Origin: a bacterium
GTDB lineage: Bacteria; UBP15; UBA6099
Reading direction: 5' to 3'
Assembly: GCA_029564595.1 (NCBI GenBank)
Contig: JAKQPS010000082.1
Coordinates: 1-64,000, forward strand
Length of the DNA: 64,000 nucleotides
The notes beneath the pieces were generated by a model that had not been told where the DNA came from, ran no database searches, and saw only the letters and a program-made list of their open reading frames with translations. Each line of letters opens with the position of its first letter. The stretch's first letter is position 1. Both the position numbers and the translations under genes were made by a program. Of this stretch, positions 44,069 through 52,608 are shown in pieces.

Positions 44069-45013
44069 ATGAAGCAAGTAATTCAAATAATAAGCATTTT
44101 ATTGCTATCAGTTTATGTTGTTGTTGATGCGCAAGCCGTGTCAGGCGAAAGCCCGAATGCCCAATCGCAGATAGAAGCTTTACCGCCGGTTGAGATTACC
44201 GCGACTCCGCAAGTGGTTCTGGAAGTTAGAAAATGCGCTGTAGTGAAAGTCGAGGGGACACGCGTTTATGTGGACGCCGGAGAGGCGGAAGGCGTTTTTA
44301 TCGGAATGGAAATGGAACTTTTTCAAACGGAACCGATAAAAGACCTGAAGAACAACGTGATCGACGAGGAAGAGATATTCGCGGGCAAGATGACGATTGT
44401 GGAGGTTAGGCCCGCATTATCCATCGGCGAACTGAACGCGCCCTCAGATGTTGAAAGGGGTTTTTTTGCCAGATACTCCGTTCTTGTGAAAACGAAACAG
44501 GAAACTGTTGAAAAGCCGGCGGAATGTCCCGAAGGGATGTTTTATGACGGCGGGGGGCAGTTTAAATATCGCCCCGGCGCGGTTTCTATTAACTCTAAAC
44601 AACCTCCTGAGACCACTGCCGAGACAAAACATTTTTGTGTGGACAAGAACATCGGCGACAAGCATATAGCATGGCGCGAGGCTGGAAAAGTCTGTGAATC
44701 TCAAGGGAAAAGGCTTTGTTCGATGGATGAACTTAAGAAGATATGCGCGATATGGGAAAAGCCGAAACCGTGTTCTGAAGAGATGTTGAGAAGAAAAGAA
44801 TGTGAGCAGCCGGACACGGTGATAGGCCCGGGAAGGAATCAGGAATGGACAGCAGATGCGGAAAACCCGTCGGGGGCAATTTCAGGAGATCTATGGGCGA
44901 ATTCATGTTCATGCTCGGCGCGGATGCCTGTTTGCTCGAGATGTGTGTATGAGGGATGTCGCGGGGCAAAGAAGTATTTCAGGTGTTGCGCGGATCCGAT
45001 TGTGAAAGACTGA
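44069..45013 (+). CDS. secreted Cys-rich protein with C-terminal FGE/SUMF1-like segment
   Basis: 314 residues. Signal peptide (IISILLLSVYVVVDAQA), a small beta domain (about 55-145; VYVDAGEAEGVFIGMEMELF) of a kind seen in envelope-associated proteins, then a C-terminal half with WREAGKVCESQGKRLCSMDELKK, like the WxxAxxYCxxxGKRLPTEAEWE block of formylglycine-generating-enzyme/C-lectin folds. It has 17 or more cysteines in the last 130 residues (e.g. NSCSCSARMPVCSRC). It is too short for a full FGE domain and probably non-catalytic; disulfides fit export. Function unknown. Confidence 0.72.
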   Translation: MKQVIQIISILLLSVYVVVDAQAVSGESPNAQSQIEALPPVEITATPQVVLEVRKCAVVKVEGTRVYVDAGEAEGVFIGMEMELFQTEPIKDLKNNVIDEEEIFAGKMTIVEVRPALSIGELNAPSDVERGFFARYSVLVKTKQETVEKPAECPEGMFYDGGGQFKYRPGAVSINSKQPPETTAETKHFCVDKNIGDKHIAWREAGKVCESQGKRLCSMDELKKICAIWEKPKPCSEEMLRRKECEQPDTVIGPGRNQEWTADAENPSGAISGDLWANSCSCSARMPVCSRCVYEGCRGAKKYFRCCADPIVKD

Positions 45014-45024
45014 GGGCGATTTCA

Positions 45025-45072
45025 GCGGTTCGGAAAGGGGTTGCGGGATGGAGAGCGAACGCCTTTTTTTTA
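45025..45072 (+). terminator. rho-independent terminator after the Cys-rich protein gene
   Basis: GCGGTTCG (45025-45032) pairs with CGAACGC (45056-45062) with one bulged G, a 23-base loop, and a run of nine T's (45064-45072). It separates the operon from recA. Confidence 0.7.
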
Positions 45073-45084
45073 ATATCACCATCT

Positions 45085-45113
45085 TGATAGCGTTCACACT
45101 AAAGCATATAATG
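45085..45113 (+). promoter_or_regulatory. sigma-70-type promoter of recA
   Basis: TTGATA (45085-45090), 17-base spacer, TATAAT (45108-45113), about 76 bases upstream of the recA start. The geometry is the same as for lexA. No clear shared SOS operator was found; the only shared string is ACACTA. Confidence 0.78.
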
Positions 45114-45188
45114 AGTAAAAGTTTTGTTTATATATATTTTGGAGGATAGGACGAGACCATAAGTTAATGAATAAGAGGAGACCGAAAA

Positions 45189-46232
45189 TTGGCTGATGAG
45201 AAGGCGTTAGAGGCAGTCTTAAGACAGATAGCCAAGCAGTACGGCGAAGGCACGATAATGAGATTCGGCGATTCGCCCGTAACTGAGACAGAAGCTATAT
45301 CCACAGGTTCGCTGTCGCTTGACTGCGCGTTAGGGGTGGGAGGACTGCCCCGAGGCAGGATAACGGAGATATACGGAGCCGAGGCCTCAGGCAAGACGAC
45401 GCTGGCATTGCATGTGGTGGCGTCAAGTCAGGCGCGGGGAGGGGTTTGCGCGTATGTGGACGCTGAAAACGCGCTTGACCCGGTTTACGCAAAAAGGCTC
45501 GGAGTTGATATCGACAACCTTCTCATCTCACAACCGGACACGGGAGAGCAGGCTCTTGAGATTGTGGATATGCTGGTGAAAAGCGGGGCGGTTGAAACCG
45601 TAGTTGTGGATTCGGTGGCTGCATTGGTTCCGAAAGCGGAATTGGAAGGCGACATGGGCGACACGCACATGGGCCTGCAGGCAAGGCTTATGAGTCAAGC
45701 CATGCGCAAGCTTTCAGGAAATATCAGCCGTTCGAAGACATGCGCAGTTTTCATCAACCAGATCCGGGAAAAAATCGGCGTCATGTTCGGCAACCCCAAT
45801 ACGACCCCCGGAGGGCGCGCGTTGAAATTTGCGTCTTCCGTTAGGCTTGAGGTGGCCAGAATAGAGAACCTGAAAAAAGGAACCGACGTCATAGGCTGCA
45901 GAACTCGTGTCAAAGTTGTTAAAAACAAATTCGCGCCGCCGTTCAGAAAAGCCGAATTCGACATAATATTCGGCCAAGGAATATGTCCTTATGGAGACCT
46001 GCTCGACATCGCGTTGGGCGAGGACATTGTTCAACAGAAAGGCTCGTGGTTCCTTTATGGCGAGGATCGCATAGGCCAAGGACGCGAACGCGCGCGCGAA
46101 GTTCTCAAGGAAAACCGGGATATGTTCGAGGAAATCAGGGACAAGGCAAGAGTGAAGCTTGGAATGAAGCCGCTATTGCCTGAACCCGCGCAAGCCAAGG
46201 AATCGAAAAAGCCTAAAAAAGAAGATTCCTGA
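45189..46232 (+). CDS. recA: RecA recombinase, TTG start
   Basis: 347 residues. ATP-dependent DNA strand exchange and LexA co-protease in SOS. Walker [18 protein letters not shown], the L1/L2 DNA-binding loops ([22 protein letters not shown] and [23 protein letters not shown]) and [12 protein letters not shown] are canonical. The first codon is TTG at 45189, eight bases after GAGGAG; no ATG or GTG lies in frame nearby upstream. A Lys-rich, highly charged tail ends the protein. Followed 114 bases later by RNase Y. Confidence 0.97.
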   Translation: MADEKALEAVLRQIAKQYGEGTIMRFGDSPVTETEAISTGSLSLDCALGVGGLPRGRITEIYGAEASGKTTLALHVVASSQARGGVCAYVDAENALDPVYAKRLGVDIDNLLISQPDTGEQALEIVDMLVKSGAVETVVVDSVAALVPKAELEGDMGDTHMGLQARLMSQAMRKLSGNISRSKTCAVFINQIREKIGVMFGNPNTTPGGRALKFASSVRLEVARIENLKKGTDVIGCRTRVKVVKNKFAPPFRKAEFDIIFGQGICPYGDLLDIALGEDIVQQKGSWFLYGEDRIGQGRERAREVLKENRDMFEEIRDKARVKLGMKPLLPEPAQAKESKKPKKEDS

Positions 46233-46346
46233 CCCGGTAGAGCAATTTTTCAGCCTCCTCTTAACATCTGCAACGATTGTTTCGCTGTTTGCGTTTTAAA
46301 TTCACCGGCTTCAACCGGTTAAACATCGTCAGGGAGGTGAACAGCT

Positions 46347-47906
46347 ATCACTACAATCACTATCGTAATAGCAATAGCTCTGATTATTCTTGCAGCCGCT
46401 TTGTTTGTCGTCGGGCAGTCTATGGGCGCGGCGAAAGCGCGGGGAGAAGCGGAGTCCAAGCTCGGCGAGATTAAGGTGGACACGGAGAAAATCGTGGCCG
46501 AAGCTCGCAAAGAAGCTGAAACTAAAGCCAAAGAAATCATTATCGAGGCAAGGGATGAAGCTCAGCAACTCGTAAAGAACGCCGACAAAGAGAATCGCAA
46601 GAAACAGAGCGATTTCGACAAACTCCAGAACAGACTGAATCAGAAAGAAGAATCTCTGGACAAGAAGCTTGAGCAAATCGAGAAGAAAGAAGAGGACATC
46701 AAGGACCGTGAGAAGAAGATTTCCGCGTCCGAGCAAGAAATTGAGAAGAAACTTCAGGAACAAAGGGAGAAATTGCAACAGATATCCGGGTTGAGCGCGG
46801 AGGAAGCAAGGGCGCATCTGCTAGGCATTCTGGATAAGGATTTGAAGAAGGAATACGCGAATGCCATTAAAGATTACGGCGACAAGCTGAAAATCGAGGC
46901 GAAACGCCGCAGCCAGCAGATTATTTCAATGGCGATACAGCGGTGCGCTGTGGATCATGTCGCCGAGAGCACCGTATCAGTGGTTCCTCTCTCAAGCGAC
47001 GACATGAAAGGCAGGATCATAGGCAGGGAAGGAAGAAACATCAGGTCTTTCGAAACGCTGACGGGAGTCGATCTGGTTGTGGACGACACTCCGGAGGCGG
47101 TGGTTATTTCCTCGTTTGACCCGATCAGGCGAGAGATCGCCCGACGCTCTCTGGAAAAGCTTGTTGCGGATGGCCGCATTCATCCGGCGCGCATCGAAGA
47201 AGTCATTGAAAAAACTCGCGCCGACCTTGAGTCAGACATCGTTCAGGAAGGCGAAAGGGTCGCTTTCGAAACCAAGATGACCGACCTTCATCCTGAACTG
47301 ATAAAGCTGCTCGGAAGGCTGAAATTCAGGACGAGTTACGGGCAGAACGTTCTAAATCATTCCATCGAAGTGGCGCATCTTGCGGCATCAATGGCAGCCG
47401 ACCTTGATGTGTCCGTGCCTTTGGCCAGACGCGGCGGGCTTTTGCACGACATCGGCAAAGCTGTCGACTTCGAAGTTGAGGGTCCTCACGCCCTAATCGG
47501 AGCCGATTTGGCAAAACGCTATCGAGAAACAAAAGGCATAATCCACATTATCGCCAGCCACCACATGGATATTGAGCAACAGACGATAGAAGCGATTCTG
47601 GTTCAGGTTGCGGACGGCATTTCAGGGTCTAGACCCGGCGCCCGCAGAGAGGACTTGGAATCTTACATTACTAGGCTCACCAAGCTTGAAGACCTTGCGC
47701 TCGAATTCGAGGGCGTTGACAGGGCTTTCGCCATTCAGGCGGGACGCGAAATCCGAGTCATGGTCAAACCCGACCGGATTGACGATGACGAGGCAATACT
47801 TCTTGCGCGAAATATCGCCAAAAAAATCGAATCCGACCTTTCTTATCCCGGTCAGATAAAGATTAACGTGCTTCGAGAGACACGAGCGATAGACTATGCC
47901 AAGTAA
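46347..47906 (+). CDS. rny: RNase Y, membrane-anchored endoribonuclease, probable AUC start
   Basis: RNase Y initiates mRNA decay at the membrane. It has an N-terminal transmembrane helix, a long coiled coil (about 45-175), a KH domain ([29 protein letters not shown]) and an HD domain ([20 protein letters not shown]). The only usual start codon with the coiled coil intact is TTG 46401, but that would remove the helix. The frame is open from 46341 and encodes [21 protein letters not shown] perfect GGAGGTGA (46333-46340) lies 6 bases before ATC 46347, giving a full 520-residue protein of normal length. I therefore annotate ATC; TTG 46401 is the fallback. Confidence 0.9.
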   Translation: MTTITIVIAIALIILAAALFVVGQSMGAAKARGEAESKLGEIKVDTEKIVAEARKEAETKAKEIIIEARDEAQQLVKNADKENRKKQSDFDKLQNRLNQKEESLDKKLEQIEKKEEDIKDREKKISASEQEIEKKLQEQREKLQQISGLSAEEARAHLLGILDKDLKKEYANAIKDYGDKLKIEAKRRSQQIISMAIQRCAVDHVAESTVSVVPLSSDDMKGRIIGREGRNIRSFETLTGVDLVVDDTPEAVVISSFDPIRREIARRSLEKLVADGRIHPARIEEVIEKTRADLESDIVQEGERVAFETKMTDLHPELIKLLGRLKFRTSYGQNVLNHSIEVAHLAASMAADLDVSVPLARRGGLLHDIGKAVDFEVEGPHALIGADLAKRYRETKGIIHIIASHHMDIEQQTIEAILVQVADGISGSRPGARREDLESYITRLTKLEDLALEFEGVDRAFAIQAGREIRVMVKPDRIDDDEAILLARNIAKKIESDLSYPGQIKINVLRETRAIDYAK

Positions 47907-47940
47907 TTAGTCACATCACACATAGGCTTAGAAATCAACG

Positions 47941-47977
47941 ACCGCCCCGGAGATATTGAAAAACGGGGCGGTTTTTT
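47941..47977 (+). terminator. strong rho-independent terminator after RNase Y
   Basis: ACCGCCCCG (47941-47949) pairs exactly with CGGGGCGGT (47964-47972), 14-base loop, followed by a T-run to 47977. It begins 34 bases after the rny stop codon. Confidence 0.93.
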
Positions 47978-48086
47978 ATGTTTTGAAATTGAGGTTGGCG
48001 GATATCTTCGATCAATTCAGATTGTGGCAGTCCGCGGCATGCTATTTGGTGGTAATATTGTCTAAACGAGAACAAATGAAGGGAAG

Positions 48087-49388
48087 ATGAGGATGAACGA
48101 AATCGAATCCGAAGACCGGATGAAGTGGTGGCGGGAGGCGCGATTCGGAATGTTTATACACTGGGGGCTTTATTCGCTTCTAGGAGGAACTTGGAAAAAC
48201 ATAAGGGCGAACAGTTCTCCTTCCGAATGGATAATGGCGTCGCGTCTGATCCCGAAAAATCAATATAGAAAAATAGCGCGCGATTTCAATCCGGTTGAAT
48301 TTGACGCGCGGGCATGGGCTGAACTTGCTGTTTCGGCGGGCATGAAATATTTGGTCATAACCGCTAAACACCATGATGGTTTCAGTATGTACCGCACTAA
48401 ACTGTCCGATTACAACATATATGACGCCACGTCGTTTAAAAGAGACCCGCTTGCCGAGTTGGCGGAAGCCTGCAGCGATGTCGGACTGCGATTCGGCATT
48501 TACTATTCGCAATTGGATTGGAACTGGGGAAATCTGCCCGCGCCGTTGGGATTTATTTCGAACTATCCGAAATATTTGGATTTCCTAAAAGGGCAGTTAA
48601 GGGAATTGCTCACAGGTTACGGGGAAATATCCGCGCTCTTCTTTGACGGCGATTGGATGGCTCAATGGTCGATGAAAGACGGACGCGACGTTGAGCGCAT
48701 GTGCCGGGAACTCCAACCGGGTATCATCATCAACGACCGTGTTGGAAAAAGGACGATAATGGATTCTTTCGTGGCAGGAAAACCGCTCGCCGCCCACATG
48801 CCTTTTTTAAAGATACGGACGCGCAAACGACTTGGCGATTATGTGACTCCCGAGCAATATGTGCCGGGCAGTCCTCCAGAAGGAGATTGGGAAACATGCA
48901 TGACCATGAACACTTCTTGGGGATATAAAAGCTTTGACAACTATTGGAAGTCGGCAGGCGAGTTGGTCTCAACATTAGTCGGGGCCGCGTCTGGAGGCGG
49001 TAATCTGCTATTAAACATCGGCCCGGATGGAAATGGCAGAATACCGACACAGAGCGTGACAAGGCTTAATGAAATTGGAGCATGGCTCAAGAAGAACGGC
49101 GATTGTATATACGGCGCTAAACCTTGGAGGAAAAGTTCCGAAGGCTCAGATATCCGTTATACGGAAAAAAACGGAAATCTGTTCGCGATAATCCGAAATT
49201 TGAACAGGGGAAATATTGTAAGGCTTGTAGAACCGGTTGCGTCGAAAGAGACAAGAATCGTCATGCTGAACGGCGGCAGAGAATTGAAGTGGAAGCATGA
49301 TAAAGGCGCTATTATTGTGGAACTTTCAAAAGAAGACTTGGGCGACTGCCGGCTTCCGTTGGTTTTAAAATTGAGCGGTACGGGATGA
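48087..49388 (+). CDS. alpha-L-fucosidase (GH29)
   Basis: 433 residues; releases alpha-L-fucose from glycans. Typical GH29 landmarks: REARFGMFIHWGLYSLLGG near the N-terminus, KYLVITAKHHDGFSMY, DPLAELAEACSDVGLRFGIYYS, and the nucleophile Asp in ALFFDGDWMAQW. C-terminal beta-sandwich after about 345. No signal peptide, so it is probably cytoplasmic. Start could be 48087 or 48093; GGGAAG suits the latter. It is a single gene and the only clear glycan-degrading enzyme here. Confidence 0.93.
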   Translation: MRMNEIESEDRMKWWREARFGMFIHWGLYSLLGGTWKNIRANSSPSEWIMASRLIPKNQYRKIARDFNPVEFDARAWAELAVSAGMKYLVITAKHHDGFSMYRTKLSDYNIYDATSFKRDPLAELAEACSDVGLRFGIYYSQLDWNWGNLPAPLGFISNYPKYLDFLKGQLRELLTGYGEISALFFDGDWMAQWSMKDGRDVERMCRELQPGIIINDRVGKRTIMDSFVAGKPLAAHMPFLKIRTRKRLGDYVTPEQYVPGSPPEGDWETCMTMNTSWGYKSFDNYWKSAGELVSTLVGAASGGGNLLLNIGPDGNGRIPTQSVTRLNEIGAWLKKNGDCIYGAKPWRKSSEGSDIRYTEKNGNLFAIIRNLNRGNIVRLVEPVASKETRIVMLNGGRELKWKHDKGAIIVELSKEDLGDCRLPLVLKLSGTG

Positions 49389-49420
49389 TTGATAAACTCG
49401 CGATACTGCGATTCGCTGAA

Positions 49421-50011
49421 CTAGATCAATCCAGCGATAGTCATTATTCCTTTTCGTATCATCATCACGCCGAACGCGCAAAGCACGAGGGCCATGATCT
49501 TCGACAGGGCGCGGGAGCCGTTTTCTCCCAGCAGTTTCAAAACTGTGTCGGAGAAGTAAAATACGACTCCGGCAACAAAGAAATTCAAGAGAATCGATAT
49601 CAGCGTGGCGGGCAGGCCGTAAGGCTTGTTGATGATTATCGCGGTGGCTAGAACGGCAGGCCCGGCAAGCAACGGCGTTCCGAGAGGGACAACGCCTATT
49701 GTCGGATCGGCGGTTACTCTCGCTTTTTCCCTCGAAATAAGATCGTGAGAAGCGATGATGAAAATTATAATTCCGCCCGCTATCATGAAGTCAGGTATTT
49801 CAATTCCTAAAAAATCGAACAGAGCTTGACCGACGAAGAGAAAAACTACGGTTACTAATGTGGCAGTAATAACGCTTTGAACTATAAGTTTTTTCTTCGC
49901 TTTCCCTTTGATTCCGCGCGTAACATTGATAAAAAAAGGCGTTACGCCGACAACATCGACCGCCACAAACATCGGAATGAAGGCTTTGAGAAGATTCTCC
50001 AGAAATTCCAT
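49421..50011 (-). CDS. MarC family membrane protein
   Basis: About 196 residues, six transmembrane helices, with FVAVDVVGVTPFFINVTRGI (helix 1), GQALFDFLGIEIPDFMIAGGIIIFI, GTPLLAGPAVLATAI and SALS-like helix 6 ending in MIRKGI. MarC/UPF0056 proteins are of unknown function; despite the name they are not proven antibiotic-resistance factors. Start at 50011 (MEFLENLLKAF); the longer reading frame to 50362 runs antisense into fmt and is not coding. The stop is convergent with the fucosidase. Confidence 0.9.
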   Translation of the reverse strand: MEFLENLLKAFIPMFVAVDVVGVTPFFINVTRGIKGKAKKKLIVQSVITATLVTVVFLFVGQALFDFLGIEIPDFMIAGGIIIFIIASHDLISREKARVTADPTIGVVPLGTPLLAGPAVLATAIIINKPYGLPATLISILLNFFVAGVVFYFSDTVLKLLGENGSRALSKIMALVLCAFGVMMIRKGIMTIAGLI

Positions 50012-50123
50012 AACTGCCGTTCCCGCCTTTTCAATCGTTGCTGCGCCGCAGGATAATAAATGCGGTCGCGTATTTATATCATCATGATTATAAATCATAA
50101 TAGTTTCCATAGAGGTGGCGGAG

Positions 50124-51053
50124 ATGAGAATTATTTTCATGGGCACTCCGGAATTTGCGGCGGACAGCTTGCGCGCGATTATCAAGGCCGGAATGGATGT
50201 GCAAGCGGTCGTCACGCAGCCTGACAGACCCAAAGGCAGGGGCAATCTATTGATTCCATCTCCTGTTAAATCTCTAGCGTTAGAAGCCGGAATTAGGATT
50301 TTGCAGCCGGCGCGCGCAGAAGAATCAGCGGAAATTCTAAGAGAAATCGCTCCGGATTTCATCGTTGTAGTGGCTTTCGGGCAGATTCTGCGACGCGTTG
50401 TTCTTGATATCCCTAGAAAAGCAACCGTTAATGTTCACGCTTCTCTTTTGCCGAAGCTCAGAGGGGCTTCTCCTATTAACAGGGCGATAATAAACGGAGA
50501 CAAAGAAACTGGCGTGACGACGATGTTGCTTGACGAGGGCATGGACACCGGAAACATGTTGCTGAAAGAGAAAACGCCCATATTGCAGGACGACACCGCG
50601 TCCGCGCTTCATGACAGGCTGGCGGAGATCGGCTCGCGGCTCATAGTGGAGACCCTGAATAATTTTGACTCTATAACTCCGGCGCCACAGAACGAATCAG
50701 AAGCGACATACGCCCCTAAGCTGACGCGGGAAGACGGAATGATTAAGTGGAGCTCCGCTGCGGTTGAGATAAGGAATCTGGTGCGCGGTTGCGACCCTTG
50801 GCCTGCCGCCTCGACATGGCACAATGGGGCTGCTTTAAAAATTCTACATGTGGACGCTATAGATTCAGCTCCAACAAACGCGGCTCCCGGCGAGATAATC
50901 GAGGCTGCTGGGGGTTCCCTGATAGTCGCCGCCGGTTCGGGCGCGGTTTCTATCAGAGAGATTCAACGAGAAGGAAAAAAACGTCAACCTGTGGAATCGT
51001 TTCTACGAGGCTATTCGATAAAAACGGGAGACAGGTTTTTACAGAATGCCTGA
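50124..51053 (+). CDS. fmt: methionyl-tRNA formyltransferase
   Basis: 309 residues. Formylates initiator Met-tRNA using 10-formyl-THF. Motifs: RIIFMGTPEFAADSL, VVTQPDRPKGRG, and the formyl-THF/catalytic region VNVHASLLPKLRGASPINRAI with the TGVTTMLLDEGMDTG segment; C-terminal OB-like domain. Start at 50124 is six bases after GAGGTG; the GTG at 50115 lies in that site. The downstream rsmB overlaps by 8 bp. No peptide deformylase gene is next to it. Confidence 0.96.
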   Translation: MRIIFMGTPEFAADSLRAIIKAGMDVQAVVTQPDRPKGRGNLLIPSPVKSLALEAGIRILQPARAEESAEILREIAPDFIVVVAFGQILRRVVLDIPRKATVNVHASLLPKLRGASPINRAIINGDKETGVTTMLLDEGMDTGNMLLKEKTPILQDDTASALHDRLAEIGSRLIVETLNNFDSITPAPQNESEATYAPKLTREDGMIKWSSAAVEIRNLVRGCDPWPAASTWHNGAALKILHVDAIDSAPTNAAPGEIIEAAGGSLIVAAGSGAVSIREIQREGKKRQPVESFLRGYSIKTGDRFLQNA

Positions 51054-52440
51054 AGACAAAGAACCTAAGAAAATAGTCAAAAGAAAGAAATCTCCTGAAT
51101 ACTGGGGCAGACGGGTCGCTTTCGAGACGCTGAACAGAGTGATTCAAGGCGGCGGGTTTTCAAACATTCTTCTAGCTTCAAATTTGAACCGGGAAAGGCT
51201 TACCGAAAACGATAAAAGGTCGGCCACGAATCTTGTTTACGGCGTATTGAGAAACCTGACGCTCATTGACGAGGTCTTCAGAGCCAAGACCGCTCGCGGC
51301 GCGCTCGACATGTCCCCGGCTCTTTTAAACATCGGCAGGATGGCGATATATGAGATAATGTTCATGGTCAATGTTCCTCAGTATGCTTCAGTTTCCGAAT
51401 ATGTGACTATGGCGCGCCGCGAAGCAGGAGCCGCAGAGGCCGGTTTTCTCAATGCCTGTTTGCGGAAAACCCGTCGCAACGATTGGAACAGCGTCATCAC
51501 CGGGATAACCGATCCGGTGGAGCGAACAGCCAAGCTTTACTCTCATCCGGTATGGATGGCTCGCGCTTTGTCGGACGCCTACTCGATTGAAAAAACGAAG
51601 CAGATTCTTCGCGCAAACAACAATCCTCAGCCTAGCTACTTCAGAGTCAATGTTAAGCGTATGTCGGTGGATGATTTCATGGCGGCGTCTGAATACAACC
51701 ACAGGGGATTCGAGAAAACGGAAAGCCCGCGCGCTTGCGTCATGTTTCAACATGGACGCGGCGGATTTCCGGCGCGGGAATATGAGTCAGGCTGGCTCAC
51801 TCCGCAGGACAGATCGACTCAGTTTATTCCCTATTATCTGGCTCTGGAAAAAGGCGACCGTGTTCTTGATTTGTGCTGCGGTTCAGGGATCAAGACCGCG
51901 CAGATAGTCGAAATCGCGCCTGAAGGAGTCGAAGTCACGGCCGTCGATCGTTTTTCTCACAAATTGGCGTCGTTGGAAAACGAACTAGATCGTCTCGGAC
52001 TTCCTCGGATTGCGACTGTGGAAGCGGATATTACGGACAGGCCGGATCTAGGAGAATTCAACAAAATTCTATTGGACGCCCCTTGCTCGAACTCAGGAAC
52101 GGTCAGGCGAAGGCCAGAGATAAAATACCGATTGAGAGAAGCGGATATCTCAGAGTTGACTGCTGTTCAGGACAAGCTATTGGATGCCGCTTCGGCATAC
52201 ACGCTTCCCGGCGGGCTGCTAGTATATTCAACCTGCTCGATTCTGCCTATCGAGAATGATTGCCGAATTGAGGGTTTCCTATATCGACATCCTGAATTTG
52301 AATCGGCCACAAGTGAAATTGAATCTTCGCTCCGTTTTGTTTCTCCTCGCTCTCATTCAGACAAATATGGCGCGACGTTTTACCCGAACACGACAAACGG
52401 CTGTGGAACATACGTCTGTGCGCTCAGAAAAAAGAGATAA
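51046..52440 (+). CDS. rsmB: 16S rRNA cytosine-5 methyltransferase RsmB
   Basis: 464 residues. N-terminal NusB-like RNA-binding domain (about 20-160; AFETLNRVIQGGGFSNILL), an insertion, then the NOL1/NOP2/Sun methyltransferase domain with SAM motif VLDLCCGSGIKTAQI, DAPCSNSGTVRRRPEIKY (catalytic Cys region) and the second Cys in YSTCSILPIEND. It methylates C967 of 16S rRNA. It overlaps fmt by 8 bp, the usual order. Confidence 0.95.
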   Translation: MPEDKEPKKIVKRKKSPEYWGRRVAFETLNRVIQGGGFSNILLASNLNRERLTENDKRSATNLVYGVLRNLTLIDEVFRAKTARGALDMSPALLNIGRMAIYEIMFMVNVPQYASVSEYVTMARREAGAAEAGFLNACLRKTRRNDWNSVITGITDPVERTAKLYSHPVWMARALSDAYSIEKTKQILRANNNPQPSYFRVNVKRMSVDDFMAASEYNHRGFEKTESPRACVMFQHGRGGFPAREYESGWLTPQDRSTQFIPYYLALEKGDRVLDLCCGSGIKTAQIVEIAPEGVEVTAVDRFSHKLASLENELDRLGLPRIATVEADITDRPDLGEFNKILLDAPCSNSGTVRRRPEIKYRLREADISELTAVQDKLLDAASAYTLPGGLLVYSTCSILPIENDCRIEGFLYRHPEFESATSEIESSLRFVSPRSHSDKYGATFYPNTTNGCGTYVCALRKKR

Positions 52441-52564
52441 TAGCTCATATCTTCGACAACCAGCTTCATTCAGGATGAAAGCCGGTTTTATCGCGAAATG
52501 CGCTGGATATTAAAGCGGAAATTTGGGTCTCCGGTGTACTAATCCGTCAAAATATCTTAAAATC

Positions 52565-52583
52565 TTTTCACTGGCTGTGAAAA
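52565..52583 (+). other. perfect dyad upstream of the PASTA protein gene
   Basis: TTTTCACTGGCTGTGAAAA: seven-base arms with a five-base centre, 25 bases before the ATG at 52609. It lies in the 168-base gap after rsmB and may be an operator or a leader hairpin. Confidence 0.55.
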
Positions 52584-52608
52584 TTGATCGATTTACGGAA
52601 GAACGTCT

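Noticed and set aside
46401-47906. RNase Y start at TTG 46401
   Set aside because: Would remove the membrane helix and leaves the perfect ribosome-binding site 60 bases away; kept only as fallback.
50012-50362. N-terminal extension of the MarC frame
   Set aside because: It is antisense to the fmt promoter and coding start, and has no MarC-like sequence before MEFLENLL.
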